A stretch of 64,000 bases of DNA from assembly GCF_008761635.1 (NCBI RefSeq), contig NZ_CP044344.1, forward strand, positions 248,001-312,000. The letters are read 5' to 3'. The notes under the pieces were generated by a model. The model saw only the letters and a program-made list of their open reading frames with translations. It had not been told where the DNA came from and did no database searches. The position numbers and the translations under genes are program-made. Position 1 is the stretch's first letter; every line of letters starts with the position of its first letter. The DNA is from Nocardioides cynanchi (GTDB taxonomy: Bacteria > Actinomycetota > Actinomycetes > Propionibacteriales > Nocardioidaceae). Shown piece by piece: positions 27,277 through 36,430 of the stretch.

Positions 27277-28221
27277 ATGTCGTTCCCCGCTGACGCGACC
27301 GTGGCCCAGGCCGGTGAGTTCCCGCTGATCGCCCGGCTCCAGGAGATCTTCAGCCAGGGGGAGCAGGTCCTGGTCGGTCCCGGCGACGACGCGGCGGTGC
27401 TGCGGATCCGCAACGGTCACGTCGTGGTCTCGACCGACCTGCTGGTCGAGGGTCGGCACTTCCGCCGCGACTGGGCCTCGGCGACCGACATCGGCCACCG
27501 CGCGGCGGCCGCCAACCTCTCCGACGTCAACGCCATGGGCGGCCGGGCCCACTCGCTGACGATCGGCCTGGCCACGCCTCCGGACCTGCCGGTGCAGTGG
27601 ACGCTCGACTTCGCTGCCGGCTTCGCCGAGGAGTGCGCACTGGTCGGCGCCAGCGTGGTCGGCGGCGACCTGACCTCGGCGGACTCGGTGGTCGTCGCGG
27701 TCACCGTGATCGGCGGCTGCGCCCAGGCACCGGTGCTGCGTTCGGGCGCGGAGCCGGGCGACGTGCTCGCCCTGTGCGGCCGGCAGGGCTGGGCCGCGGG
27801 CGGGCTCGCGGTGCTCGGCCGCGGCTTCCGTTCGCCGCGGGTCCTGGTCGAGGCCTACCGACGCCCCGAGCCGCCGTACGACGCCGGAGCGGCGGCCGCC
27901 GTCGCGGGCGCCACCGCCCTGATCGACATCTCCGACGGCCTGCTCGCCGAGGCGCGGCACCTGGCCGAGGCCTCGGGCGTGGCCGTCGACGTACGCCGTG
28001 ACGCCTTCGAGGTCGCCGAGCCGCTCCGGGCCGTCGGCGCGGCCCTGGGGGCCGACCCGCTGCAGTTCATCCTCGGCGGTGGGGACGACCACGCCCTGCT
28101 GGCGACGTTCCCGGGCCCGGTCCCCGACGGCTGGCTCCCGATCGGGACCGTGGCCGAGGGGTCCGGCGTCACCGTCGACGGCGTGGAGTACGACGGCCCG
28201 ACCGGCTGGACCCACTTCTGA
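27277..28221 (+). CDS. thiL: Thiamine-monophosphate kinase
   Basis: 314 residues. VGPGDDAAVLRI, STDLLVEGRHFRRDW, AAANLSDVNAMGG and GGGDDHALLATF are the ATP- and metal-binding blocks of ThiL, which makes thiamine diphosphate from the monophosphate. TGGGAT (27265-27270) lies 6 nt before ATG 27277, a variant leaderless -10. No other thiamine gene is in the window. Confidence 0.95.
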   Translation: MSFPADATVAQAGEFPLIARLQEIFSQGEQVLVGPGDDAAVLRIRNGHVVVSTDLLVEGRHFRRDWASATDIGHRAAAANLSDVNAMGGRAHSLTIGLATPPDLPVQWTLDFAAGFAEECALVGASVVGGDLTSADSVVVAVTVIGGCAQAPVLRSGAEPGDVLALCGRQGWAAGGLAVLGRGFRSPRVLVEAYRRPEPPYDAGAAAAVAGATALIDISDGLLAEARHLAEASGVAVDVRRDAFEVAEPLRAVGAALGADPLQFILGGGDDHALLATFPGPVPDGWLPIGTVAEGSGVTVDGVEYDGPTGWTHF

Positions 28222-28224
28222 CAG

Positions 28225-28292
28225 CCGCCGAGTCGGCACGAAAAGACACCCCAGGCCGAGGGCCTGGGGTGTCTTTTGTGCCGACTCGGCGG
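28225..28292. terminator. Very long bidirectional terminator between thiL and rpmB
   Basis: A stem of about 32 pairs with one bulged G runs from CCGCCGAGTCGGCAC at 28225 to GTGCCGACTCGGCGG ending at 28292; its tip is AGACACCCCAGGCC-GAG-GGCCTGGGGTGTCT. AAAAG and CTTTT lie inside the stem, so each strand has a T-run after the upper stem. Confidence 0.85.
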
Positions 28293-28296
28293 AAGG

Positions 28297-28482
28297 TCAG
28301 CGGGAGACCTTGCCGGCCTTGAGGCAGCCGGTGCAGACGTTGAGGCGCTTCGGGGTGCCGTTGACCGTGGCCCGGACCCGCTGGATGTTGGGGTCGAAGC
28401 GGCGCTTGGTGATCTTGCGCGACCACGGCCGGTTGTTGCCGAAGCCGGGCTTCTTGGCGCAGATGTCGCAGACGGCAGCCAC
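28297..28482 (-). CDS. rpmB: 50S ribosomal protein L28
   Basis: 61 residues. AAVCDICAKKPGFGNN, RFDPNIQRVRA and CTGCLKAGKVSR identify L28, with two Cys pairs that can hold zinc (C5/C8, C51/C54 region). GTG 28482 with AGGAG just upstream on the minus strand gives the usual MAAVCD start. It is divergent from the fakA-like gene. Confidence 0.96.
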   Translation of the reverse strand: MAAVCDICAKKPGFGNNRPWSRKITKRRFDPNIQRVRATVNGTPKRLNVCTGCLKAGKVSR

Positions 28483-28662
28483 GGGGAACTCCTGAAGTCG
28501 AGGGTGGAACGGGCCCGCGCACAGCGGGCAACCTGAAGAGAATATCCGACGCACCCGTGCGCGGACGAATCAGCGTCCGCCGGACTAGATTGTCAGCCCG
28601 GCTCCCCGTCACGACCTCGTCACGATCCTCGGGCGCCGCCACGACCGAGCGCAAGGCAGGCC

Positions 28663-30303
28663 ATGGAAGCACCCACCGGCGGCGGCATCGAGCTCGCGGT
28701 CGTGCAGCGCTTCGTCGACGTCGCGGTCGACGCGCTGGCGGGTGCCCGCGAGGAGATCGACGCGCTCAACGTCTACCCGGTCCCGGACGGCGACACCGGC
28801 ACCAACATGTACCTGACCGTCAGCGCGGCTCGGGACGCGATCCAGGAGGCGCTGTCCGGCGCGCCGGACGCGGGTCTGGCCGTCGCCCTGACGGCGCTGC
28901 GCCGCGGCGCCCTGCTCGGCGCCCGCGGTAATAGTGGGGTGATCCTCAGCCAGATGCTCGGGGCGATCGCCGCCCGGATCGCCCGCGCCGCCCCCGAGGA
29001 GCGCAACGCCACGGTGATGGCGGAGGCGATGCGGGAGGCCACCGACGCCAGCTACGCAGCGGTCGGCATCCCGGTCGAGGGCACGATGCTGACCGTGGCC
29101 CGCGCGGCCTCCGACGCCGCCGTACGACGTGCGGAGCAGCCCGGCGCCCGGGCGCGCGACGTCTTCGGGGCGGCCGCCGCCGCGGCCCGTGAGGCGCTCG
29201 AGCACACCCCCGAGCAGCTCGAGCAGCTCCGGGCGGCGGGCGTCGTCGACGCCGGCGGCCGCGGGCTGTGCGTCGTCCTCGACGCCGCCGAGACGGTCCT
29301 GACCGGACGCCGCCCGGTGGGGCAGCGGAACCCGCTCGGTGCCCGCGCCATCCCGGTGACCCCGGTGGCCGACGCCCTGCGCCCCGACGGGCCGTCGTAC
29401 GAGGTGATGTACCTGCTCGACGGCGACGACGAGCACGTCGCCGACCTCCGGGCGGCGCTGGCGCCGCTCGGCGACTCCCTGGTCGTGGTCGGCGGCGAAG
29501 GCCTGTGGAACGTCCACGTCCACGTCGACGACGTCGGGGCGGCGATCGAGGCCGGGATCGCCGCCGGCCGCCCGCACCGGATCCGGGTCACGCACTTCGC
29601 CGAGCAGGTGGCCGCGGCGGGACACCGGCTCCACGAGCGCACCGGCCGCCGCATCGTCGCGGTCGCCGCCGGCCCGGGACTGGCCGCGCTGTTCGGCGAC
29701 GCGGGAGCCGTCGTGATCGAGGCCGGCCCCGGCCGGCGCCCGTCCACCGGGATGCTGCTGGCGGCGATCGAGGAGTGCCACGCGGCCGAGGTGGTGATCC
29801 TGCCCAACGACCCCGACTCGGTCCGGGCCGCGCAGATCGCCGCGCGGACGGCCGAGGAGGACCACGGCGTCCGGGTCGCGGTGATCCCCACCGAGGCACA
29901 GGTGCAGGGGCTGGCCGCGATGGCCGTCCACGAGCCGGCCCGCGGCTTCGACGCCGACGTGCTCGAGATGACCGCCACGGCCTCCCACACCCGGCACGGA
30001 GCCGTCACGGTCGCGGTCAAGCAGGCGATGACCATGGCCGGCCCCTGCGAGCCGGGAGACGTGCTCGGCGTGGTCGCGGGCGACTTCGCGGTCGTCGGCA
30101 GCGACCTGCGCGGCGTGGCGATCGAGATCCTGGAGCGGCTCCTCGGCGGTGGTGGTGAGCTGGTGACCCTGGTGGCCGGTGCCGCCTCCGACGGCCTGGC
30201 CGATCACTGCGAGGCGTACCTCCAGCAGCACCATGCCGTTGTCGATGTCGTGGTGTACGACGGTGGGCAGGACCGCTACCCGTTGCTGATGTCGGTGGAG
30301 TAG
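28663..30303 (+). CDS. DAK2/DegV-type kinase (FakA-like)
   Basis: 546 residues. The DhaL-type ATP domain is at the N-terminus (NVYPVPDGDTGTNMYLT with the metal-binding Asp, GARGNSGVILSQML). The middle and C-terminal domains match the fatty-acid kinase subunit FakA, which phosphorylates fatty acids held by DegV-type FakB. No FakB is encoded nearby. TAGATT at 28585-28590 is a possible -10, giving a leader of about 70 nt. recG follows after 14 nt. Confidence 0.87.
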   Translation: MEAPTGGGIELAVVQRFVDVAVDALAGAREEIDALNVYPVPDGDTGTNMYLTVSAARDAIQEALSGAPDAGLAVALTALRRGALLGARGNSGVILSQMLGAIAARIARAAPEERNATVMAEAMREATDASYAAVGIPVEGTMLTVARAASDAAVRRAEQPGARARDVFGAAAAAAREALEHTPEQLEQLRAAGVVDAGGRGLCVVLDAAETVLTGRRPVGQRNPLGARAIPVTPVADALRPDGPSYEVMYLLDGDDEHVADLRAALAPLGDSLVVVGGEGLWNVHVHVDDVGAAIEAGIAAGRPHRIRVTHFAEQVAAAGHRLHERTGRRIVAVAAGPGLAALFGDAGAVVIEAGPGRRPSTGMLLAAIEECHAAEVVILPNDPDSVRAAQIAARTAEEDHGVRVAVIPTEAQVQGLAAMAVHEPARGFDADVLEMTATASHTRHGAVTVAVKQAMTMAGPCEPGDVLGVVAGDFAVVGSDLRGVAIEILERLLGGGGELVTLVAGAASDGLADHCEAYLQQHHAVVDVVVYDGGQDRYPLLMSVE

Positions 30304-30317
30304 GAGGTGGACGCCCG

Positions 30318-32543
30318 TTGATCACCCTCGAGTCGCCGGTGGCCACCGTGCTGGGCGCCCAGGCCAAGCCGGCCGTGGTCAAGAAGATCACCGACGGCCT
30401 CGGGCTGCGCACCGTCGGTGACCTGGTCCTGCACTTCCCGCGCCGCTACGTCCGCACCGGTGAGCTCACCAAGGTCACCGAGCTGACCACGGGTCAGATG
30501 CTGACGGTGGTCGGCGAGATCACCGCGAGCGAGGTCCACACCTACCTCGACCGCCGCAGCCGCCGCACGGCGTACCGTCTCGACACGACCCTGCAGACCG
30601 ACGGACCCGCGCTGCGGATGTCGTTCTTCGCCAAGAGCCAGCACGTCAGCGAGTGGCAGGCCAAGCGGCTCCCGGTCGGTCGCACCGGCGTCTTCGTCGG
30701 TCAGGTCGGCAGCTTCAAGGGGCAGTGGCAGCTGACCAACCCCCAGATGGTGCTGTTCGGCCTCACCGACGACGAGACCACCGAGCTGTCCCTGGAGTCG
30801 GTCAAGGCGCTCTACCCGATCTACCCGCTCACCAAGGGCGTCGACTCGTGGGACCTCCAGCGGGCGATCAGCTTCGCCCGCACCGTCCTCGACGAGGTCC
30901 CCGACCCGCTGCCGCCGGACCTGCGCGAGCGGCACGGCCTCCCGGACGTCCACACCGCCCTCGACTGGATCCACGCTCCGGACTCGTGGGAGCAGGTGAA
31001 GGCCGCCCAGCGCCGGTTCCGCTTCGAGGAGGCGCTGGTGCTCCAGCTCGTGCTGGCCCGGCGGCGCGCGGAGCTCGCGGCCCTCGGTGGCCAGGCCTGC
31101 ACCGGCGGTGGCGGCCTGCTGGCGGCCTTCGACGCGCGGATGCCGTTCACCCTGACCCGCGGCCAGCAGGAGGTCGCGGCCGAGATCGAGGCCGACCTGG
31201 CCCGGGCCCGGCCGATGAACCGGCTGCTCCAGGGAGAGGTCGGCTCCGGCAAGACCCTCGTTGCGCTCCGGGCGATGCTGCGGGTGGTCGACTCCGGCGG
31301 CCAGGCCGCGCTGCTGGCGCCCACCGAGGTGCTCGCCCAGCAGCACCACCGCTCGATCACCGCCCTGCTCGGCGACCTCGCCGCCGGCGGGATGCTCGGT
31401 GGCGCGGCCGAGGCGACCACGGTCGCGCTGCTGACCGGGTCGATGCCGAAGGCGGCGCGGGCCGAGGCGATGCTCCACGCCGCCAGCGGGGAGGCCGGCA
31501 TCGTGATCGGCACCCACGCCCTGCTCCAGGAGCGCGTGCAGTTCGCCGACCTGGGCCTGGTGGTCGTCGACGAGCAGCACCGCTTCGGTGTGGAGCAGCG
31601 GGCCGCGCTGACCGACAAGGCCGGTGCGCCGCCGCACGTGCTGGTGATGACGGCGACGCCGATCCCGCGCACCGTGGCGATGACCGTCTTCGGTGACCTC
31701 GAGGTCTCGACGCTGACCGAGCTCCCGGCCGGACGCGCGCCGATCCAGACCAGCGTCGTACCCCTCGCCGAGCAGCCGCACTGGGTCGACCGGGTGTGGG
31801 AGCGGGTGCGCGAGGAGGTCGGCAACGGCCATCGGGCCTACGTCGTGTGCCCGCGGATCAGCGGCGACGAGCTCGAGCAGGGCGAGACCGACGCCGGGGT
31901 CGACGACGAGGAGCTCCCGGTCACGCCGATCCGGCTCAGTGCCGCCGAGGAGGTCGCCGAGCACCTGCGGGCCGGACCGCTCGCGGGGCTGCGCGTCGGG
32001 TTGCTGCACGGCCGGCTGCCTCCCGACGAGAAGGACCGCACCATGCGGGCCTTCGCCGGCGGCGAGCTCGACGTGCTCGTCTCCACGACGGTGATCGAGG
32101 TCGGCGTCGACGTCGCCGAGGCCACCGCGATGGTGCTGCTCGACGCCGACCGCTTCGGCATCTCCCAGCTCCACCAGCTGCGCGGCCGGGTCGGCCGTGG
32201 CGGTCATCGCGGGCTGTGCCTGCTGGTCACCCGGGTGCCGGCGGACTCCCCGGCCCGCGAGCGTCTCGACGCCGTCGCGGCGACCACCGACGGCTTCGAG
32301 CTGAGCCGCGTCGACCTCGAGCAACGACGCGAGGGTGACGTGCTCGGACGCTCGCAGTCGGGGTTCCGCAGCTCCCTGCTCAACCTCCGGGTCCTGCGCG
32401 ACGAGGACACGATCGTCGAGGCCCGGGCGGCGGCGCTCCTGCTCCTGGCCGACGATCCGGGTCTCACCAGCGCCCCGGAGCTGGGCCGACGGGTGACAGA
32501 ACTGCAGGACTCGCGGCAGTCTGAGTTCATGGAGAAGTCATGA
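30318..32543 (+). CDS. recG: ATP-dependent DNA helicase RecG
   Basis: 741 residues. The N-terminal wedge domain leads to helicase motifs: GEVGSGKTLVAL (Walker A), VVDEQHRFG (DEQH box), MTATPIPRTVAMT, and QLRGRVGRGGHRG in the second RecA domain. RecG reverses stalled forks and moves Holliday junctions. It starts with TTG at 30318, supported by AGGAGG at 30302-30307; no better start is in frame. It is probably in one operon with the gene upstream and with rsmD. Confidence 0.96.
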   Translation: MITLESPVATVLGAQAKPAVVKKITDGLGLRTVGDLVLHFPRRYVRTGELTKVTELTTGQMLTVVGEITASEVHTYLDRRSRRTAYRLDTTLQTDGPALRMSFFAKSQHVSEWQAKRLPVGRTGVFVGQVGSFKGQWQLTNPQMVLFGLTDDETTELSLESVKALYPIYPLTKGVDSWDLQRAISFARTVLDEVPDPLPPDLRERHGLPDVHTALDWIHAPDSWEQVKAAQRRFRFEEALVLQLVLARRRAELAALGGQACTGGGGLLAAFDARMPFTLTRGQQEVAAEIEADLARARPMNRLLQGEVGSGKTLVALRAMLRVVDSGGQAALLAPTEVLAQQHHRSITALLGDLAAGGMLGGAAEATTVALLTGSMPKAARAEAMLHAASGEAGIVIGTHALLQERVQFADLGLVVVDEQHRFGVEQRAALTDKAGAPPHVLVMTATPIPRTVAMTVFGDLEVSTLTELPAGRAPIQTSVVPLAEQPHWVDRVWERVREEVGNGHRAYVVCPRISGDELEQGETDAGVDDEELPVTPIRLSAAEEVAEHLRAGPLAGLRVGLLHGRLPPDEKDRTMRAFAGGELDVLVSTTVIEVGVDVAEATAMVLLDADRFGISQLHQLRGRVGRGGHRGLCLLVTRVPADSPARERLDAVAATTDGFELSRVDLEQRREGDVLGRSQSGFRSSLLNLRVLRDEDTIVEARAAALLLLADDPGLTSAPELGRRVTELQDSRQSEFMEKS

Positions 32544-32580
32544 CGGCATGCTCCACGGGGCTCGGGGAACGACCACGACC

Positions 32581-33150
32581 ATGACGCGGATCATCGGGGG
32601 ATCGGTCGGAGGACGACGCATCAACGTGCCACGCGGGGTGAACACGCGGCCGACCAGTGACCGCGTGCGCGAGGCGCTCTTCTCGGCCGTGGAGTCGTGG
32701 TGCGGCTCGCTCTCGGGCCTGCGGTTCCTCGACCTGTACGCCGGCTCCGGCGCGGTCGGCCTGGAGGCGTGGTCCCGCGGGGCGGGGGTGGTCACGCTCG
32801 TCGAGCAGGACCGTCGTACCGCCGGGATGATCGCCACCAACGCCCGCAACCTCGGCTTCGCCCGGGCCGACATCGTCACCGGCTCGGTCTCCGGCACGCT
32901 GGCGCGTCCGCCGTCCGCGCCGTACGACGTGGCGTTCCTCGACCCGCCGTACGCGCAGACCGAAGGCGAGGTGGCCGCCGACCTGGCCGCCCTGGACGTG
33001 CAGGGCTGGCTGGTGCCGGGGGCGATGGTGGTCGTGGAGCGGGCCACCCGCAGCGCCGAGCCGGACTGGCCACCGGGTTTCGGCGACTCCCGGCAGAAGA
33101 AGTACGGCGAGACCGTGCTCTGGTACGTTCACGCCGCTCCCACGTCGTAG
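32581..33150 (+). CDS. rsmD: 16S rRNA (guanine(966)-N(2))-methyltransferase
   Basis: 189 residues. MTRIIGGSVGGRRINVP, RPTSDRVREALFSAV, FLDLYAGSGAVGLEAWSRG (AdoMet loop) and FLDPPYA (catalytic DPPY) are diagnostic. It modifies G966 of 16S rRNA. Start ATG 32581, 37 nt after recG. coaD follows after 21 nt, the usual rsmD-coaD pairing. Confidence 0.95.
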   Translation: MTRIIGGSVGGRRINVPRGVNTRPTSDRVREALFSAVESWCGSLSGLRFLDLYAGSGAVGLEAWSRGAGVVTLVEQDRRTAGMIATNARNLGFARADIVTGSVSGTLARPPSAPYDVAFLDPPYAQTEGEVAADLAALDVQGWLVPGAMVVVERATRSAEPDWPPGFGDSRQKKYGETVLWYVHAAPTS

Positions 33151-33171
33151 CGTCAACCGCGAGGAGGCCTG

Positions 33172-33669
33172 ATGGGTCCGCAGGCGCGCCGGGCCGTGTG
33201 TCCCGGCTCGTTCGACCCGGTCACCCACGGGCACCTCGACATCATCGAGCGCGCGACCTCCCTCTTCGACGAGGTCGTCGTCGCGGTCGGGGTGAACCAG
33301 TCCAAGCACCGGCTCTTCAGTGACGACGAGCGGATCGCCATGCTGCGCCGCGCCGTCGAGCACCTGCCGCAGGTGAGCGTCGAGGGCTTCTCCGGGCTGC
33401 TCACGACGTTCTGCACCGAGCACGACATCTCCGCGATCGTCAAGGGCTTGCGCGCGGTCAGCGACTTCGACTACGAGCTCCAGATGGCCCAGATGAACTC
33501 CTCGCTGAGCCCGGTGGAGACGGTGTTCGTCCCCACCAGCCCGGAGTGGTCCTTCCTGGCCTCGTCGCTCGTCAAGGAGGTCGCGTCGTACGGCGGTGAC
33601 GTCTCCGGGCTGGTCCCCGACTTCGTCAACGAGGCCCTCGTGGCCCGGTTGCGGGACGCCTCCGGCTGA
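33172..33669 (+). CDS. coaD: Phosphopantetheine adenylyltransferase
   Basis: 165 residues. PGSFDPVTHGHLDIIERA holds the nucleotidyltransferase HxGH motif, and SSSLVKEVASYGGDVSGLVP closes the family pattern. It makes dephospho-CoA. GAGGAGG lies just before ATG 33172. The operon seems to end here, as a new promoter follows. Confidence 0.96.
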   Translation: MGPQARRAVCPGSFDPVTHGHLDIIERATSLFDEVVVAVGVNQSKHRLFSDDERIAMLRRAVEHLPQVSVEGFSGLLTTFCTEHDISAIVKGLRAVSDFDYELQMAQMNSSLSPVETVFVPTSPEWSFLASSLVKEVASYGGDVSGLVPDFVNEALVARLRDASG

Positions 33670-33687
33670 CACCCGCCGCTGCGCGTT

Positions 33688-33717
33688 TTGCCGCCCTGTC
33701 ACACGGGCGGATACGAT
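33688..33717 (+). promoter_or_regulatory. Promoter of the DUF177-rpmF-rnc-mutM operon
   Basis: TTGCCG (33688-33693) and TACGAT (33712-33717) are spaced by 18 bp, 15 nt before GTG 33733. One of the few regions in the window with both -35 and -10 in good form. Confidence 0.6.
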
Positions 33718-33732
33718 ACGGGCTGATCTGTT

Positions 33733-34308
33733 GTGTCCGATTCCGGAAGTGGACCCCTGAGCAAACTGGACCCGAGAGCGCCGCTCGTGCTCGATACACG
33801 CGAGCTCGGCCGCCGCCCGGGGTCCCAGCGCGAAGTGGCACGTACGGCACCGGCCCCGGCAGATCTGGGCATCGAGGTCCTCGGCGTCCCCGAAGGTTCA
33901 CCGGTCGAGCTCGACCTGCGGACCGAGGCGGTCATGGAGGGCGTCCTGGTCACGGGTACGGCGAAGGCTGTGCTCGAGGGCGAGTGCGCACGGTGCCTGG
34001 AGCCGATCTCCGACGAGATCGAGGTGAGGTTCCAGGAGCTGTTCGTGTACGACGACCAGGGCGTCGATCCGGATGAGGAGCTCGAGGTCAGCATGCTCCA
34101 GGACGACCTGGTCGACCTGGAGCCCCTGCTGCGGGACGCGGTGGTGCTCGCACTGCCGTTCCAGCCGTTGTGCCAGGACGACTGTCCCGGGTTGTGCACC
34201 GAGTGTGGTGCCCGGCTGACGGACGACCCGGACCATGGTCACGACGCGCCGGTCGACCCGCGCTGGGGCGCCCTGGCGCAGCTGTCCGAGCTCGAGCCCG
34301 ACGCCTGA
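33733..34308 (+). CDS. DUF177 (YceD) family protein
   Basis: 191 residues, acidic. [20 protein letters not shown] and [15 protein letters not shown], with two CxxC pairs likely to hold zinc, match the YceD family, which is linked to 23S rRNA maturation in bacteria and plants. It always precedes rpmF, as here. GTG 33733 is used. Confidence 0.92.
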   Translation: MSDSGSGPLSKLDPRAPLVLDTRELGRRPGSQREVARTAPAPADLGIEVLGVPEGSPVELDLRTEAVMEGVLVTGTAKAVLEGECARCLEPISDEIEVRFQELFVYDDQGVDPDEELEVSMLQDDLVDLEPLLRDAVVLALPFQPLCQDDCPGLCTECGARLTDDPDHGHDAPVDPRWGALAQLSELEPDA

Positions 34309-34345
34309 CCAACGGTCCACCGGACCACCTGACGAGGAGAGAACA

Positions 34346-34531
34346 GTGGCAGTCCCGAAGCGGAAGATGTCGCGGAGCAACACCCGGCACCGCCGGTCGC
34401 AGTGGAAGGCCGTCGCGCCGACCCTGGTGACCTGCGCCAACCCCGCCTGCGGTGCCAAGCACCTGCCGCACCGCGCCTGCGGCACCTGCGGCCAGTACGG
34501 CCCTCGCGCCGACCGTCGCCAGGTCCTCTGA
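34346..34531 (+). CDS. rpmF: 50S ribosomal protein L32
   Basis: 61 residues. [19 protein letters not shown] is the invariant L32 start. The zinc cysteines are CANPAC and [11 protein letters not shown] 34346 follows GAGGAGAG. The stop at 34529-34531 lies 16 nt before the probable rnc start. Confidence 0.96.
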   Translation: MAVPKRKMSRSNTRHRRSQWKAVAPTLVTCANPACGAKHLPHRACGTCGQYGPRADRRQVL

Positions 34532-34547
34532 GACCGGGCAGGGTCCG

Positions 34548-35267
34548 CTGAACTACGAGGAGCTCCGGCACGCACTCGGCGATCCCGAGCTGGACGCCGA
34601 GCTGCTCGAGCGCGCCCTGACGCATCGCTCCTACGCCTACGAGAACGGTGGCCTGCCCACCAACGAGCGCCTGGAGTTCCTAGGTGACTCGGTGCTCGGA
34701 GTCGTCGTCACCGAGACCCTCTACACGACCCACCCCGAGCTGTCCGAGGGCCACCTGGCCAAGCTCCGGGCGGCGGTCGTCAACGCCCGCGCGCTGGCCG
34801 AGGTTGGTCGCGCCATCGGCCTCGGCGCCTACATCAAGCTCGGCCGCGGCGAGGACACCACCGGTGGCCGGGAGAAGGCCTCGATCCTCTCCGACACCGT
34901 CGAGGCGGTGATCGGTGCGGTGCACATGTCGGCCGGACTGACCGGCTCGGCGGCCGTCGTCCACCTCCTGTTCGACCCGCTGATCGAGGCCGCCTCCGCC
35001 CTGGGTGCCGGCCTGGACTGGAAGACCTCCCTGCAGGAGCTCTCCGCCGAGCACGGCCTGGGTGTCCCGGAGTACCTCCTCGCCGACGAGGGACCCGACC
35101 ACATGAAGACCTTCACCGCCCAGGTGCGGGTCGGCGACCGCCGCTACGGCAACGGCGTCGGTCGTTCGAAGAAGGAAGCCGAGCAGGCCGCCGCGGAGAC
35201 GGCGTACGGCGAGCTGGCGCAGAGCCTGGGCCTCGCCGACGTGCTCGTCCAGCCCCTCGCCGACTGA
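34548..35267 (+). CDS. rnc: Ribonuclease III, probable CTG start
   Basis: About 239 residues. The RNase III box is [16 protein letters not shown] near residue 42 and the second acidic pair is in DTVEAVIGA; the dsRNA-binding domain is at the end ([13 protein letters not shown]). It cuts double-stranded RNA, including rRNA precursors. No ATG, GTG or TTG is in frame between the rpmF stop and the conserved domain. Either CTG 34548 ([11 protein letters not shown]) is the start, or GTG 34452 inside rpmF, adding 32 residues of implausible sequence. Confidence 0.93.
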   Translation: MNYEELRHALGDPELDAELLERALTHRSYAYENGGLPTNERLEFLGDSVLGVVVTETLYTTHPELSEGHLAKLRAAVVNARALAEVGRAIGLGAYIKLGRGEDTTGGREKASILSDTVEAVIGAVHMSAGLTGSAAVVHLLFDPLIEAASALGAGLDWKTSLQELSAEHGLGVPEYLLADEGPDHMKTFTAQVRVGDRRYGNGVGRSKKEAEQAAAETAYGELAQSLGLADVLVQPLAD

Positions 35268-35278
35268 CCCGGCGACCC

Positions 35279-36127
35279 GTGCCCGAGCTGCCCGAGGTCG
35301 AGACCGTCCGAGCCGGCCTCGACCGCCACGTCGTCGGCCGCACCGTCGCGTCGGTCACCGTGCTGCACCCCCGACCGGTACGTCGCGACCCGCGTGGCCC
35401 GGCCGGATTCGCAACCGAGCTGACCGGTCGCCGGTTCGTGGCGGCCCGCCGTCGAGGCAAGTACCTCTGGCTGCCGCTCGACAACGGCGACGCACTGCTC
35501 GCCCATCTGGGCATGAGCGGCCAGCTGCTGGTGCAGCTCCCGGGACACCCGGACGAGCGGCACCTGCGGGTCCGCATCGCGCTGGGTGACCGCGAGCTGC
35601 GCTTCGTCGACCAGCGGATGTTCGGCGGCCTCTCGATCTCGCCGGGGGGCGCCGACCTGCCGCCCGAGATGGCGCACATCGCCCGCGACCCCTTCGACCC
35701 CGAGTTCGACGACGACCGGTTCGTGGGCCGGGTCCGCCTCCGGCAGGCCGGGATCAAGCGGCTGCTGCTCGACCAGACCCTGGTCAGCGGGATCGGCAAC
35801 ATCTATGCCGACGAGGCCCTGTGGCGGGCCGGGCTGCACGGCGACCGGCCCGGTGACCGGCTCCGCCCGATCCAGGTACGCCGGGTCCTGGCCGAGGCGC
35901 GGGCCGTGATGGCGGCCGCGTTGCAGGAGGGCGGCACCAGCTTCGACGCGCTGTACGTCAACGTGAACGGCGAGTCCGGCTACTTCGACCGCTCGCTGCA
36001 CGTCTACGGGCGCGAGGGGCTGCCGTGCGACCGATGCGGGGGGCTGATCCGGCGTCAGGAGTTCATGAACCGCTCGTCCTTCTTCTGCCCCGTCTGTCAG
36101 CCGGTTCCGCGCAAGCGCCGAGATTGA
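35279..36127 (+). CDS. mutM: Formamidopyrimidine-DNA glycosylase
   Basis: 282 residues. The catalytic N-terminal proline and Glu are in [10 protein letters not shown] (after Met removal), and the C-terminal zinc finger is CDRCGGLI...CPVCQ. It removes 8-oxoguanine and nicks the strand. GTG 35279 comes 11 nt after rnc; rnc-mutM-(smc) is the standard actinobacterial order. Confidence 0.96.
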   Translation: MPELPEVETVRAGLDRHVVGRTVASVTVLHPRPVRRDPRGPAGFATELTGRRFVAARRRGKYLWLPLDNGDALLAHLGMSGQLLVQLPGHPDERHLRVRIALGDRELRFVDQRMFGGLSISPGGADLPPEMAHIARDPFDPEFDDDRFVGRVRLRQAGIKRLLLDQTLVSGIGNIYADEALWRAGLHGDRPGDRLRPIQVRRVLAEARAVMAAALQEGGTSFDALYVNVNGESGYFDRSLHVYGREGLPCDRCGGLIRRQEFMNRSSFFCPVCQPVPRKRRD

Positions 36128-36161
36128 CCCGGCGGGGCCGAAGTGTCACTCTTGAAGACGG

Positions 36162-36189
36162 CCCCCATGTTCGTGGGGGGTCCCCCACG
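36162..36189 (+). promoter_or_regulatory. Two overlapping, mutually exclusive hairpins upstream of a small gene
   Basis: CCCCCA (36162-36167) can pair with TGGGGG (36174-36179), or CGTGGGGG (36172-36179) can pair with CCCCCACG (36182-36189). The G-run is shared, so only one can form. The element ends 3 nt before the ribosome-binding site GGAAGG (36192-36197). It could act as a translational or transcriptional switch, or only end mutM transcripts. Confidence 0.45.
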
Positions 36190-36204
36190 TCGGAAGGCTC
36201 ATCC

Positions 36205-36411
36205 ATGGCCAAGGCGCTTGTCGGCCACCTCAACCGCGATCACGGGATCCCCAACCGGATCGCCGCGGAGAACGCCCAGCTGAGGGCCAGGATCTCCGAT
36301 CTCGAAGAGCTCGTCACCCGCCTGATGGAGGAGAACGACCGCCTCGCGGTCGACCAGGCGGCTCGGGTCCTCGACCTCGAGGCCGAGCACCGCGAGATGC
36401 AGCCGGCCTGA
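36205..36411 (+). CDS. Small coiled-coil protein
   Basis: 68 residues. From residue 20 the sequence is a heptad coiled coil (AENAQLRARISDLEELVTRL and onward). The head GHLNRDHGIPNRI is unusual and likely conserved. No known function. GGAAGG at 36192-36197 supports ATG 36205. It sits between mutM and a converging phosphotransferase gene and is preceded by the double hairpin. Confidence 0.75.
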   Translation: MAKALVGHLNRDHGIPNRIAAENAQLRARISDLEELVTRLMEENDRLAVDQAARVLDLEAEHREMQPA

Positions 36412-36430
36412 GCCGGCTCCTCCGGGTCGC

